Source: Cohnella zeiphila
GTDB lineage: Bacteria; Bacillota; Bacilli; Paenibacillales; Paenibacillaceae
Assembly: GCF_014212055.1 (NCBI RefSeq)
Contig: NZ_JACJVO010000013.1
Location: 41,308-105,307 of the forward strand
DNA length: 64,000 nt
Reading direction: 5' to 3'
Shown: positions 24,568-33,557 of the stretch, in pieces
Layout: every line of letters begins with the position of its first letter
How positions within the stretch are numbered: position 1 is the stretch's first letter
Program-made: the position numbers and the translations under genes
Notes under the pieces: generated by a model
What the model saw: only the letters and a program-made list of their open reading frames with translations
Database searches by the model: none
Told to the model about the DNA's origin: nothing

Positions 24568-25596
24568 CTACCTCCCCGCTTCGGAGCCGACCGGCTCCTC
24601 CGCCAGCGCGTCCTTAAGCAGCTCGAACGAACGGACCCGCTTGGCGAAGTCGCCGATAATGGTCGTAAAGATCAGATCCTCCACGCCATACGTTCCGGCC
24701 AGCTCCAGCAGCCGCCTGCGCACGGCGTCCTTGGTTCCCTTCGTGATATCCGCGTCCCGAACTTCCGCGGTATACTCTTCTCCCGCCTGCCGGGCAAACT
24801 CCGCCGCCTGTTCGAGGGAGCCGACGTTCACCGTCTTGCCGCTCGCAAGCGTCACGCGGACGTTCTGGAACGCGCCCGCCAGCTCGGCCGCTTCCTCCTC
24901 CGTATCCGCCGCGATGACCGAGAGCGCCAGCATCGGCTTCGGCCGACGCCCCGATCCGTAGTTAAATCGATCGCGATACGTCTCGAACGCGCGGGCGGCC
25001 GTATCCGGATCGCTGTTGATGAACAGCGCGAACGCATACGGATATCCGCGTTCCGCCGCCAGCTCGGCGCTGGACTCGCTCGTTCCGAGCAGATAGATGT
25101 CGGCCGGGACGTCCGGCAGCGGATTGGCCTTCAACCCGGCAAGCGGATGATCTTCTCCCGCAGGACCATGAAGATACCGCTCCAATTCGTCCAGCTTCCC
25201 CGTCAGCCCCGGCGATTCGGTCACGCCCCGCTGAAGCGCCTGGGTCGAACGCGGCAGACCGCCAGGCGCCCGGCCGATGCCGAGCTCCACCCGGCCCGGC
25301 GCCAGCGTCGCCAGCACGTTGAAATTTTCCGCCACTTTATAAGGGCTGTAATGCTGCAGCATCACGCCGCCCGAGCCGATGCGGATCTTCTCCGTCTTCG
25401 CGAGCAGGTGGGAGATCAGCACCTCCGGGGAGGAGCCGGCCGTCTGCGGGGAATCGTGGTGCTCCGACACCCAGAACCGCTCGAAGCCGAGCTTCTCCGC
25501 GAGCTGCGCCAGCTTGATCGTGTTGCCGAACGCTTCCGCCGGCGTCTGGCCGGGGAAGACGATCGTCTGGTCCAATATTCCGAATGTTAAGGCCAT
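24568..25596 (-). CDS. ytmO: YtmO-like flavin monooxygenase (MsnO8 group)
   Basis: A 342-residue member of the luciferase-like superfamily in the LLM/MsnO8 group. Characteristic stretches are LAEKLGFERFWVSEHHDSP, IRIGSGGVMLQHYSPYKVAE and APGRVELGIGRAPGG. It resembles Bacillus YtmO, which lies in the same position behind the tcyN ATPase gene. It is distinct from the NtaA-type enzyme at the other end of the operon, so two different oxygenases are encoded; they may act on different S-substituents. GAGGAG lies 9 bases ahead of the ATG. The substrate is not established even for YtmO. Confidence 0.88.
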   Translation of the reverse strand: MALTFGILDQTIVFPGQTPAEAFGNTIKLAQLAEKLGFERFWVSEHHDSPQTAGSSPEVLISHLLAKTEKIRIGSGGVMLQHYSPYKVAENFNVLATLAPGRVELGIGRAPGGLPRSTQALQRGVTESPGLTGKLDELERYLHGPAGEDHPLAGLKANPLPDVPADIYLLGTSESSAELAAERGYPYAFALFINSDPDTAARAFETYRDRFNYGSGRRPKPMLALSVIAADTEEEAAELAGAFQNVRVTLASGKTVNVGSLEQAAEFARQAGEEYTAEVRDADITKGTKDAVRRRLLELAGTYGVEDLIFTTIIGDFAKRVRSFELLKDALAEEPVGSEAGR

Positions 25597-25616
25597 GGTG
25601 CAGCGCTCCTCTCGCT

Positions 25617-26369
25617 TCAGATCGAATAGACGCTCTCCGGCGTAATCCGCTGCAGGAATTGCCGGGTTCTTTCTTCTTTGGGGGACCGGAACAGCTCCTT
25701 GGGGCTGCCCTCTTCCACGATCGCTCCCTGGTCCATGAACACGACGCGGCTGGCCACGTCCTGGGCGAACCCCATCTCATGAGTCACGATGATCATCGTG
25801 ATGCCTTCCTTCGCGATCTTGCGGATGACGGCGAGCACTTCGCCGACGAGCTCCGGATCGAGCGCCGACGTCGGTTCGTCGAACAGAATGACCTCCGGGT
25901 TCAGCGCCAGCGCCCTGGCGATCCCGACCCGCTGCTGCTGGCCTCCCGACAGCTGGCTCGGGTAGGCGTCCAGCTTCTGGCCGAGGCCGACCTTCTCCAG
26001 CAGCTCGGCGCTGCGCCGGCGCGCCTCGTCCTTCGGCACCTTTTGGACGACGACCAGCCCTTCCATCACGTTCTCGAGCGCGGTCTTATGCTTGAACAGA
26101 TTGTATTGCTGGAACACCATCGCCGTTTTGCCCCGCAGCCGATGGATGTCCTGCTTGGACGGATGCCGGCAGGGTACGCGCAGATCGCCGATCGCGATCT
26201 CGCCGTCGCTTGGCCGCTCCAAGTAGTTGATGCAGCGGAGCAGCGTCGTCTTGCCGGAACCGCTCGGGCCGAGGATGGCGACGACCTCCCCTTTCTCTAC
26301 GGCGAGATCGATGCCTTTCAGCACTTCGTTGCGTCCGAACGATTTGCGGATTTGCGAGAGCCGGATCAT
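25617..26369 (-). CDS. tcyN: Cystine-type ABC importer, ATP-binding protein
   Basis: A 250-residue polar-amino-acid ABC ATPase. Walker A is GPSGSGKTT (about 33-41), the Q-loop [17 protein letters not shown], the signature [14 protein letters not shown], Walker [15 protein letters not shown] and the switch His in VTHEMGFA. The frame continues upstream, but GGAGGAG 4 bases before the ATG at 26369 and the family N terminus ([11 protein letters not shown]) fix the start. It overlaps the upstream permease gene by four bases. Together with the two permeases and the lipoprotein it forms a TcyJKLMN-type uptake system for cystine or S-modified cysteines. Confidence 0.93.
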   Translation of the reverse strand: MIRLSQIRKSFGRNEVLKGIDLAVEKGEVVAILGPSGSGKTTLLRCINYLERPSDGEIAIGDLRVPCRHPSKQDIHRLRGKTAMVFQQYNLFKHKTALENVMEGLVVVQKVPKDEARRRSAELLEKVGLGQKLDAYPSQLSGGQQQRVGIARALALNPEVILFDEPTSALDPELVGEVLAVIRKIAKEGITMIIVTHEMGFAQDVASRVVFMDQGAIVEEGSPKELFRSPKEERTRQFLQRITPESVYSI

Positions 26370-27076
26370 GCCACTCCTCCCCGGTTGTAAGAATTGACGC
26401 GCTTCTCCAGCAGCGCGGTCAGCCGTTCGATCGCGATCGTGAGTCCCCAGAAGATCAAGGCCGCGGCAATGTAGGCTTCGAAAAACTTCCAGTTCGTAGA
26501 CGCGACGATTTGCGCTTTGGCGTTGATGTCGACGACCGACGCGGCGAACGCGAGCGTCGAGCCGTGCAGCATGCCGATCGCCGAGTTCGACAAGTTCGGA
26601 AGCGCGGCCGCGAACGCCTGCGGAAAGACGATCCGCCGCAGCGCCTGCGGCGTCGTCATCCCGACGGACAGGGCGGCTTCGAGCTGGCCGCGGTTTACGG
26701 CCATCAAGCCGGACCGCACGACTTCCGACATATAAGCCCCCGCCGTAATCGAGAAGGAGACGTAGACGAAGCCGATCATCGGAATCGAGACGGAACGGAA
26801 CGGAAGGCCGAGCCCTTCCGCGGCGGAATCGATCAGCATCGGCAGCCCGAACAGGATGAGCAGCAGATGGGTCAGCATCGGCGTGCCCCGGATGAACGTA
26901 ACGTAAGCCGACGCCAGCGGTTGAAGAACAGGCACGCGGTACAGGCGGACCAGCGCGGCCGCCGTCCCGATCAGGAAGCCGCACGCGACGGATACGGCCG
27001 TAATCTCCAGCGTCGTCGGAATAGCGGACAGCAACTGCACGAAGGCGGTCCAAATAAATGCCGGATCGAGCTTCAT
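26366..27076 (-). CDS. tcyM: Cystine-type ABC importer, permease
   Basis: A 236-residue membrane permease of the HisM/GlnP family with about five helices. The EAA-like loop that docks the ATPase is at [25 protein letters not shown] (about 145-170). The periplasm-facing [17 protein letters not shown] stretch is typical of polar amino-acid importers. It is preceded by AAGGAG and overlaps both neighbours by four bases. It resembles TcyM, and with the next protein forms a heterodimeric pore. Confidence 0.9.
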   Translation of the reverse strand: MKLDPAFIWTAFVQLLSAIPTTLEITAVSVACGFLIGTAAALVRLYRVPVLQPLASAYVTFIRGTPMLTHLLLILFGLPMLIDSAAEGLGLPFRSVSIPMIGFVYVSFSITAGAYMSEVVRSGLMAVNRGQLEAALSVGMTTPQALRRIVFPQAFAAALPNLSNSAIGMLHGSTLAFAASVVDINAKAQIVASTNWKFFEAYIAAALIFWGLTIAIERLTALLEKRVNSYNRGGVA

Positions 27077-27855
27077 GACCTCGCTCCTTCCTTCGGAAGA
27101 TCAAGTCCGGCCGGAAACCGGCGGTTCAGCCACTTGCGCCCTCTGGCTGCTCTCGTTTCCGCGGCAGGCCGGGCTTCATGGCGAAGCATTCGGCGCTCCA
27201 GGGCGGCCAGCAGCTTCTCCAGCGCGAAGCAGATGAGGAAGTAGATGAGCGCCAGCGACAGGTACGCTTCGAAAAAATGCTGCGAGATCGTCGGCAGCGT
27301 CTGCGCTTTCCCCGTCAGCTCCATCGTGCCGAGGGAGAAGGCGAGCGACGTGTCTTTGAGCACGGCTATGATCAGGTTGGCGAACACGGGAATCGCGATC
27401 CCGAGCGCCTGCGGCAGCACGATCCGGGCGAACGCCTGATAGCCCTTCATGCCGACCGCGTAGGCGGCTTCGACCTGTCCCCGATCCACCGCGCCCACCG
27501 CGCCGCGAATCGCTTCGGACAGGAACGCCCCGGTGTGCAGCGAATAGACGAAGACGACAAAGTAGAGCGACGGGACCTTGGAGACGTCGAGATGGACGCT
27601 CTTCAGAACTTCCGGCAATCCGTAATAGAACAGGAAGAGCTGAATCAGGATCGGCGTCCCCCGAAAAAAACTCACGTACACTTGCGAAAAGCGCTGCAAG
27701 ACCGGGACCCGGTACATCCGCGGAAGGGCGACGAGCAGGCCGACGCCCAGTCCGATCGCGAGCGAACAAGCGACGATGACTGCCGTAATCCGAAGGTAAG
27801 GCAGCAGCTTCACGAAGTAATCGAAGACGTAGGCGATGTCGAAATGCGCGCTCAT
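27073..27855 (-). CDS. tcyL: Cystine-type ABC importer, permease
   Basis: A 260-residue membrane permease of the same family, with [19 protein letters not shown] and the ATPase-docking loop [26 protein letters not shown] basic C-terminal tail of about 25 residues ([17 protein letters not shown]) extends beyond the usual family end. The order after the solute-binding gene matches tcyL of the Bacillus ytm operon. The ribosome binding site is weak. It overlaps the second permease start by four bases. Confidence 0.9.
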   Translation of the reverse strand: MSAHFDIAYVFDYFVKLLPYLRITAVIVACSLAIGLGVGLLVALPRMYRVPVLQRFSQVYVSFFRGTPILIQLFLFYYGLPEVLKSVHLDVSKVPSLYFVVFVYSLHTGAFLSEAIRGAVGAVDRGQVEAAYAVGMKGYQAFARIVLPQALGIAIPVFANLIIAVLKDTSLAFSLGTMELTGKAQTLPTISQHFFEAYLSLALIYFLICFALEKLLAALERRMLRHEARPAAETRAARGRKWLNRRFPAGLDLPKEGARS

Positions 27856-27885
27856 CCGCTTGACTCACCGTCCTTCCTCATGGGT

Positions 27886-28767
27886 CTATTGAGCGGTATC
27901 GGACGTGTAGTCCTGCCCGAGCCACTTCTTGCTCAGTTCGCCGAGCGTTCCGTCCGCCTTGATTTCTTTGATCGCGCCGTCGACCGAGTCCGCAAGCTGC
28001 CGGGAATCGGGATCGCCTTTGCGGAACACGAACAGAATGTCCGCTTCGCTCAGGTCGTCTCCGACGGTCTTCAGCTTCGCCTCGGGGTCGATAAGCGACA
28101 GCGTAAAGTCCGCTCCGACCGTCGCGTCGACGCGGCCGCTGGCTACCTGCGACACCGTGTCGTTCGCCGCTCCGCTCTGGTACACGATGTTGATCTTCTT
28201 GTCGTGGGATTTGTTGTAATTTTCCAGAATCTGAGCTTCCGCGCTGGTCGCGCCCGTCAGCACCTTCTTGCCCGCCAGGTCGTCGAGCGAATGGATCGTC
28301 GTGTTGTCCTTGGCGACGATGATCTTGTTCCGCCAGTGGGCATATGCTTCTTTGTTGAACAGATACTTCGCTTCGCGCTCCGGATTTTTCTCCATCTCGT
28401 GGGCGACGAAATCGATCTTCTTCGTGTCCAGGCTCAGCAGCAGGTTGGAAAAATCCATCGTCTGCAGCTCGAATTCATACTCCGGCAGGCGCTTGTCGAT
28501 CTCCTTGACGAGCTCGACGTCGAACCCGGTCAGTTGGCCGTTCTCGTCGATGAAGCATACCTTCGGGAACTGCGTGCCCGTGCCGACGACGATCTTCTTG
28601 ACTTGCGCCGGAGTAGACGCGGATGGCGAAGCGTTCGGCGATGCCGGGGACGAACCGCCAGGCGCGGACGAGGATGCCGCACCTCCGTTGGAATTGTTGG
28701 TGCTGCCGCAACCCGACACGACCAGGAGCAGGACGAATGCCGCGGCGATCGACGATCTTTTTTTCAT
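27886..28767 (-). CDS. tcyK: Cystine-type solute-binding lipoprotein
   Basis: A 293-residue extracellular binding protein anchored by a lipobox (LLVVSGCGS, Cys near 20). A Ser/Pro/Ala-rich linker (about 25-54) is followed by the two-lobed domain. Family stretches are GTGTQFPKVCFIDENGQLTGFD, FSNLLLSLDTKKIDFVAHEMEK and LSKKWLGQDY at the end, closely resembling Bacillus TcyJ/TcyK. Those proteins bind cystine and S-modified cysteines. GGAGGGG lies ahead of the ATG. It is the first gene of the transport part of the operon and has its own upstream dyad in the gap after the LysR gene, consistent with regulated transcription from there. Confidence 0.92.
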   Translation of the reverse strand: MKKRSSIAAAFVLLLVVSGCGSTNNSNGGAASSSAPGGSSPASPNASPSASTPAQVKKIVVGTGTQFPKVCFIDENGQLTGFDVELVKEIDKRLPEYEFELQTMDFSNLLLSLDTKKIDFVAHEMEKNPEREAKYLFNKEAYAHWRNKIIVAKDNTTIHSLDDLAGKKVLTGATSAEAQILENYNKSHDKKINIVYQSGAANDTVSQVASGRVDATVGADFTLSLIDPEAKLKTVGDDLSEADILFVFRKGDPDSRQLADSVDGAIKEIKADGTLGELSKKWLGQDYTSDTAQ

Positions 28768-28841
28768 GAGAACCCCTCCATCTTCACGATTCCAAAGCTG
28801 TACGGGCGATCTCCGGTTGTCGGGTCGATGGCCTAATACTA

Positions 28842-28870
28842 ATAATTCATACCTGTATAGTAAGAATTAT
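28842..28870 (-). promoter_or_regulatory. 29-base dyad upstream of the importer genes
   Basis: ATAATTC (28842-28848) and GAATTAT (28864-28870) are perfect inverted arms, and the inner TAC/GTA pair extends the symmetry. It lies 75 bases upstream of the binding-protein start. Part of it recurs upstream of yezD (30080-30105). Candidates to bind are the LysR protein encoded next door or a CymR-type sulfur repressor. Confidence 0.65.
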
Positions 28871-28956
28871 AATGACAACAATGTACACGTTGAGACGACC
28901 GAGCGTCAATACGTTGGATAATCAACATTTTCTATCCATCGATGCAAGATTTCGAT

Positions 28957-29847
28957 CTATCCGATCGATGGCCCCAGCCGCTCAAGCGAGATTCGCCGCA
29001 GCTCCCGGAAGATGTCGGCGTTCTCTCCGTGCCGGCTGATCAAGGAGGTGCTGAGCGCAATGCCCGACGTCTCCGGAAAGTCGATCGCCTTCACGAGCCC
29101 TCCCGCCTCCTCTTCCCTGACGCTTAAGCCGGGCAGAAAGCAGATGCCGGCGTTTCGAAGCACCAGCTTCTTGGCCGTCTCCAGGTTGTCCGTCTGCACA
29201 ATCAGGTTCGGCAGCGGCGCCATATTTTCGAATACCCGGTGAATTCGCATCCAGTCAAGCGCGCCGCATTCGAAAAAAAAGAGCGGTTCCCGGCCGAGAG
29301 CTTCGATCGGCAACCGCTCCGCGGTGGCGAAGGGATGATTGGCGTGAACGTATAGGCGTATCGGATCTTCATAGAGAGCGGCCGTTTGGAGGTCGGGATG
29401 GCTGGTCTTGCGCACGAAGCCGAGATCCAGCTCCTTCCCCAGCACCCGGGCGGCCACCTCGTCCGTAGTGCCGGTGAACAGTTTGAGCCGAAGCTCCGGG
29501 AACCGCTCCCGCAAAGCCGGAATCAGCTCGGGCAGCATATAGTGGGCGGCGGAGGCGGTGCAGCCGATCCGCAGCTCCTCCTTGTCCGGGGAATTCCGGC
29601 GCAGCTGCTGCTTGCCCTTGCGATACGTATCGACCAGCTGCTGGGCGTAAGGCCGGAACCGTTTGCCTTGCTCCGTCAAATGAACTTGCTTGCCGACCCG
29701 GTCGAACAGGACGCAATCCAATTCGCGCTCCAGCGATTGAATGCGCGCGGTGACCGACGGCTGCGACAGGAACAGCGCTTCGGCGGCCTTGTTGAAGCTG
29801 CCGTAGTGAAGGACGTAGACGAACGCCTCGATATTCTCGATATTCAT
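28957..29847 (-). CDS. ytlI: LysR-family regulator of the sulfur operon (YtlI-like)
   Basis: A 296-residue LysR regulator with an N-terminal winged helix-turn-helix (1-60: NIEAFVYVLHYGSFNKAAEALFLSQ, PSVTARIQSLERELDCVLFDR) and an effector domain (about 90-290). The role is inferred from position: it precedes the tcy importer genes and the same gene pair occurs in Bacillus, where YtlI activates the ytm operon in response to cysteine status. AAGAGGATTTCGC precedes the ATG. The 189-base gap after it contains the dyad. It is co-directional with and 39 bases from yezD, so the two are probably co-transcribed. Confidence 0.88.
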   Translation of the reverse strand: MNIENIEAFVYVLHYGSFNKAAEALFLSQPSVTARIQSLERELDCVLFDRVGKQVHLTEQGKRFRPYAQQLVDTYRKGKQQLRRNSPDKEELRIGCTASAAHYMLPELIPALRERFPELRLKLFTGTTDEVAARVLGKELDLGFVRKTSHPDLQTAALYEDPIRLYVHANHPFATAERLPIEALGREPLFFFECGALDWMRIHRVFENMAPLPNLIVQTDNLETAKKLVLRNAGICFLPGLSVREEEAGGLVKAIDFPETSGIALSTSLISRHGENADIFRELRRISLERLGPSIG

Positions 29848-29886
29848 GCGAAATCCTCTTTCCCGGGAAAATCGTCGGAACGGCGA

Positions 29887-30060
29887 CTAGGAATTCGTCT
29901 TGTCGAAGCGGATCTTCTCCGTCCGGTCGATCTGCACGATTTTTCCTTGATGAACGGTAATCTGGACCGTTCCGTACTTCAGCCCTTCCAGATTGCGCAA
30001 AATCCACTGCAGCGTCTGTTCGCTCAGCGCTTCGCCCAGCTCGAACTCTTGTTTGGCCAT
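29887..30060 (-). CDS. yezD: YezD-family small protein (DUF2292)
   Basis: A 57-residue protein of the DUF2292/YezD family, recognised by LSEQTLQWILRNLEGLKYGTVQI, then VHQGKIVQIDRTEKIRF. The frame is open further upstream, but GGAGG 8 bases before the ATG at 30060 fixes this start. Members are frequently found beside cysteine and sulfur assimilation genes in Bacillota; the molecular function is unknown. Here it heads the sulfur-scavenging block, 39 bases before the LysR gene, with a dyad-like site directly upstream. Confidence 0.85.
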   Translation of the reverse strand: MAKQEFELGEALSEQTLQWILRNLEGLKYGTVQITVHQGKIVQIDRTEKIRFDKTNS

Positions 30061-30079
30061 TTTTCCATCCTCCATCCCT

Positions 30080-30105
30080 ATAATTCCTACCTGATAACTA
30101 TAATT
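30080..30105 (-). promoter_or_regulatory. Second sulfur-operon motif, upstream of yezD
   Basis: ATAATTCCTACCTGATAACTATAATT shares ATAATTCNTACCTG with the dyad at 28842 in the same orientation. It lies 20-45 bases upstream of the yezD start, where it would overlap the promoter. The arms resemble sites described for Rrf2-type cysteine repressors (CymR), but the identity of the binder is inference. Confidence 0.55.
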
Positions 30106-30300
30106 TCCTGCATCGTAACACGACCGCCGCCTGACGTCAATAAAATATAAGGCATTCTTATAAACAAACTTAATATGAATTATGGCCATAAAAAAAGACG
30201 GCGCGGCTAGAAGAGCAGCGCTGTCGATTGGATTCGGCAGGATAGGGATTCGCCAAGGGTGATAAGGAGCGATTCGGCCAGGGCCTGGCTGTATGGGAGC
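30106..30300. other. Non-coding interval
   Basis: AT-rich sequence up to about 30190 probably contains the yezD promoter. The rest leads into the 52-base repeat array. I see no gene. Confidence 0.5.
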
Positions 30301-30485
30301 CCGTTAACCGATTTTATCGGTTATCTCTGCCCATACGGCCTGTCGCGAGTCCCCGTTAACCGAATTTTTCGGTTATCTCTGCCCATACGGCCTGTCGCGA
30401 GACCCCGTTAACCGATTTTATCGGTTATCTCTGCCCGTTCGGCCTATCGCGAGGCTCCGTTAACCGATTTTATCGGTTATCTCTG
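30301..30485. repeat. 52-base tandem hairpin array A (3.5 units)
   Basis: Units begin at 30301, 30353, 30405 and 30457, an exact 52-base period, the last unit being partial. Each starts CCGTTAACCGAT-TTT-ATCGGTTATC, giving a 7-bp hairpin, followed by CTCTGCCCATACGGCCTGTC-like sequence. In unit 2 the innermost pair is swapped (AACCGAA-TTT-TTCGGTT), a compensatory change. The same family forms the array at 49475. It lies between the sulfur operon and the end of the glycan locus. Confidence 0.88.
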
Positions 30486-30575
30486 ACGGCCGGCTCGGCC
30501 GGTCCCAAAGGTCTCGCGCGATTCCGGCCGCATGCAGCTAGCTTGCCCGGACCTGATCCTTCCAACGGCCGATTT

Positions 30576-32696
30576 TTATCCTTTCGGACGAACGCCCTCG
30601 GGAAGCTCGAGAATGAATTCGCCCGGACGTTCGCGGTCCCAGCCTGCCGTTATCGGTCCGTTCGGTGTCGGAATCGTCCCGACGCAAGTCGCGATCCCGG
30701 CGATCGGCTGCGGGCGGAACGCGACCGACCGGTAGCCCGGTTCCGCGGGCGTCACGCCGAGCACGCGCGAGACGAGCCAGTGGACCGGCGTGCTCGCCCA
30801 GCTGTGGCAGAGGCTGATCCGGTAGGAATCGTAAGCGGTATACGTCGTCAGCGAGTCATGGAAGTCCCGATCGTGCGCAAGCGTCACGCTCTCCCAGCAT
30901 GTCGTGGCGCCTTCGCGCAGCATTTTGCCCCATACAAGGGATATCGCTTCCCATGCCTTGTCCGGCAGGCCGTACCGAGAGCAGCAGTCGGCCAGCCAGT
31001 AGGCGGACAACGGCGTAATCGGATCTTGGACCCGATAAGACGCCAGGAACGCTTTCGCATCCTCCTCGCCGACATAGCCCGCCATCATCCCGAGCAGCGG
31101 AGTAATGAGTTGTTCCCCATGCAGGAACGCCGATGCGTCAAGCGAAGGAAAGCTCCAGCCGGGTATGCAAGCCAGCTCAGGCACGAGCCTGCCGAGCTTG
31201 CGCAGGTTGTCGCCCGTCAGCCGGAACAACGCCTGCATGTTCACTCTTGTCTCTTCCATATCCATTGGCACCCACTCGATCAGCGACCGCTCCACGTTCC
31301 GAAGCTCGCCCGAGGACGGATCGAAGTGGCTCTCCACTTGCCGGCAGTGCCGGGCGATCTCGGACTGCAGCGACAGAACGAACGCCTTGTCGCCCGTGTG
31401 CCAGAAATACTCCCAAATGTTGTTCAGCCACCACAGCGTATAAGCGGGAATGTCGTTCATCCAGTAGCCTTCGGGCGTGCCGCGACCCAGTTCCTCGATC
31501 GACCGGCGCAGCACGGCCAAGTCGTCCCACAGCGCGTAGTCCGCCTTGGCCGCCATGTAAAAATCGTACGTCCAATTCAGCCGGTCGCGCTTGATGCCGT
31601 CCCACAACCCGATCTGGTGGCAGATGCGGTTCGTATGGACGGAGATGCCGTAGATGTCCCGTAGCAGCTCGGAATCCGTCCGTAGCGTCCCCGCCTGCTT
31701 CAGAGGAACGCCGACCTCGTCGGCCTGCCATTCCAGATCGAAGCTACTTCCTTCGTCCGCCAGCGCGTACAAGCGGAAATAGCGAAGACCCTGCGGCAGC
31801 GTGACGTGCGCCTCCCCTGCTTCAAGCCGTACGAACTCCGTGATCAGACCGGCGTAATGCTCTAATTCCGGCAGCGATTCCGCCCCGTTCCAGACGACGG
31901 TCACCGGCGCGTCCGCCCGATTGCGCAAGCGGAACCGCGCATTGTATGCGCGCCCCAAGTCCATTGTACAGACCGGCAGATCGGACAGCTCCGACGCGCG
32001 CAGCGCCTCGTTCATCTGCCGCCATTCCGTCTGCTTGCGAACATGATAGAAGAGATGCAGCCCGCGCCGCTCCGGCTCCGACAGCTCGATCGTTCCCCGG
32101 CCGGTGCCGCCGATTCGCAACGTGCTCCCGCTCCATTGTACGTACGACCCGCCGGCGGCGATGACAGAGACGCCGGAAAGCGGCGTCGCCCGAATATCGC
32201 CGAAGCCGCCGACGATAAACCAGTCCGGCCCGCTTTCCAGATCTCCGAACGGCTCCTCGCCCAACAGGCATACGACGGCCGCTAATTCTTCGCCCGCGCT
32301 CCATTCCGCGTCCGTGGCCAGCCAGAAGCCCTCTGCCTCCAAATATGCGATGCAGCCGGCCGTCCGGTTATGCAGATGAATGCTGATCGGCGCCACCGGC
32401 ATGAAGGCGCGGCATTCGATCCGCAGCCGCAGCGTATGCTCGCCCGCTTCCAGCGTCTTCGGAAAAGCGGCGACTCGGCGGAAGGCGCACACGTTCGCCG
32501 CGCTCTCGTCCAACCGGCCGACGACGGCCCCGTCCAGCTCCACTTCGGCGGCGCCCGTCAGCGCCAAGCGAAATTCCGCGTTCGCCGCAGGCTCTGCCAG
32601 CCGGAACGTTCGCGACAGCACGATCGCCGGCTCCTTCTCCCCGCCGCGATGCCAGATCCATTGGGGAATCTTGCGACTCTCTCTTTCCTTTTCCAT
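30576..32696 (-). CDS. GH78-like alpha-L-rhamnosidase (variant active site)
   Basis: A 706-residue cytoplasmic-type glycosidase without a signal peptide. It has N-terminal beta-sandwich domains (about 10-330), an (alpha/alpha)6 barrel (about 340-620) and a C-terminal sandwich (about 640-700: VTPAEPGYRSVAFRPQPIAG). GH78 members release terminal L-rhamnose. The region equivalent to the classical DCPQRDERLGW motif reads DGIKRDRLNWTYD (366-378), so the Glu of 'DER' is missing; such variants are known among GH78-like proteins of unknown specificity. It is the last gene of the propeller-permease sugar operon, 15 bases after the second permease, with AAAGGAG ahead. It probably trims oligosaccharides after import. 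Confidence 0.85.
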   Translation of the reverse strand: MEKERESRKIPQWIWHRGGEKEPAIVLSRTFRLAEPAANAEFRLALTGAAEVELDGAVVGRLDESAANVCAFRRVAAFPKTLEAGEHTLRLRIECRAFMPVAPISIHLHNRTAGCIAYLEAEGFWLATDAEWSAGEELAAVVCLLGEEPFGDLESGPDWFIVGGFGDIRATPLSGVSVIAAGGSYVQWSGSTLRIGGTGRGTIELSEPERRGLHLFYHVRKQTEWRQMNEALRASELSDLPVCTMDLGRAYNARFRLRNRADAPVTVVWNGAESLPELEHYAGLITEFVRLEAGEAHVTLPQGLRYFRLYALADEGSSFDLEWQADEVGVPLKQAGTLRTDSELLRDIYGISVHTNRICHQIGLWDGIKRDRLNWTYDFYMAAKADYALWDDLAVLRRSIEELGRGTPEGYWMNDIPAYTLWWLNNIWEYFWHTGDKAFVLSLQSEIARHCRQVESHFDPSSGELRNVERSLIEWVPMDMEETRVNMQALFRLTGDNLRKLGRLVPELACIPGWSFPSLDASAFLHGEQLITPLLGMMAGYVGEEDAKAFLASYRVQDPITPLSAYWLADCCSRYGLPDKAWEAISLVWGKMLREGATTCWESVTLAHDRDFHDSLTTYTAYDSYRISLCHSWASTPVHWLVSRVLGVTPAEPGYRSVAFRPQPIAGIATCVGTIPTPNGPITAGWDRERPGEFILELPEGVRPKG

Positions 32697-32711
32697 CGGT
32701 CAGCCGCTCCT

Positions 32712-33545
32712 TTACAGCTTCAACGCGCCTTGCGTCATGCCTTGAATGTAATATTTCATGCCGAAGGAGAAGATCAGCAGCAGCGGTAAGGAGGAAATCG
32801 CGTATGCCGCGAATTGGGTCCCTTTGTCGGTAACGCCGAACTGCTTCGTGAAGATCGTCAGTCCGACCGAGATGACTTGCATATGGCTGTCCTGGATCGT
32901 GAGCAGCGGCCAGATATAATCATTGTACACGCCGACCGACTGCATGATGAACAGCGTAGCCAGAATCGGCAGCGACAGCGGCACGACGATGCGCAGGAAC
33001 ACCCGGGCCTCCGTCGCGCCGTCGATACGGGCCGCTTCGAACAGCTCGCTCGGCAGCCCCGACATGAACGTCCGGCACAGGAACGTGCCGAAGATTTGGC
33101 CCCCGGCCGCGCAGGAGACGATGATGACCCACGGCGTGTCGGTCAATCCGATGTTCTTGTACAGCACGTAGGACGGGATCAGCGTCAGCACCCCGGGGAT
33201 CATCATGATGGCCAGCATCATGAGGAACAGGAAGTCTTTGCCCGGGAACGTCTTTTTCGCGAAAATATAGCCCGTGAGCGATGACAGCGCCATGACGCAG
33301 ACGCTGCCGGCGACCGCGTATACGACCGTGTTGACGAGGTAGCGCCAAATCGTACGCAGCGCCTCCCCGTAGTTGGACCATCTCGCCGGGGACGGAAGCC
33401 CCCAGAAGTTGCCTATGATCTGGGCGTTGCTCTTCAGGGAGCTCACGACCATGAACAGAATCGGCACCAGCGTCAGAAAGACGAGCAGCGCCAGCAGCAG
33501 GACGATCACCAGTTGGCGAACGTTGATCGATTTGAGAATATGCAT
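32712..33545 (-). CDS. Carbohydrate ABC importer permease, MalG type
   Basis: A 277-residue membrane permease of the CUT1 family with six helices. The ATPase-docking EAA loop is SELFEAARIDGATEARVFLRIVVPLS (about 160-185), and the protein ends MKYYIQGMTQGALKL as usual for MalG-type subunits. AGGAGGG lies ahead of the start. It forms the pore with the propeller-fused permease encoded 12 bases upstream. No ATPase gene is in the operon, so a shared MsmX-like ATPase is assumed. Confidence 0.92.
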   Translation of the reverse strand: MHILKSINVRQLVIVLLLALLVFLTLVPILFMVVSSLKSNAQIIGNFWGLPSPARWSNYGEALRTIWRYLVNTVVYAVAGSVCVMALSSLTGYIFAKKTFPGKDFLFLMMLAIMMIPGVLTLIPSYVLYKNIGLTDTPWVIIVSCAAGGQIFGTFLCRTFMSGLPSELFEAARIDGATEARVFLRIVVPLSLPILATLFIMQSVGVYNDYIWPLLTIQDSHMQVISVGLTIFTKQFGVTDKGTQFAAYAISSLPLLLIFSFGMKYYIQGMTQGALKL

Positions 33546-33557
33546 GGCCGCTCCCTC

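Noticed and set aside
30061..30300. S-box or T-box riboswitch ahead of the sulfur operon
   Set aside because: No S-box core, T-box bulge or terminator/antiterminator pair is visible between the yezD start and the array; only the dyad-like motif is present.
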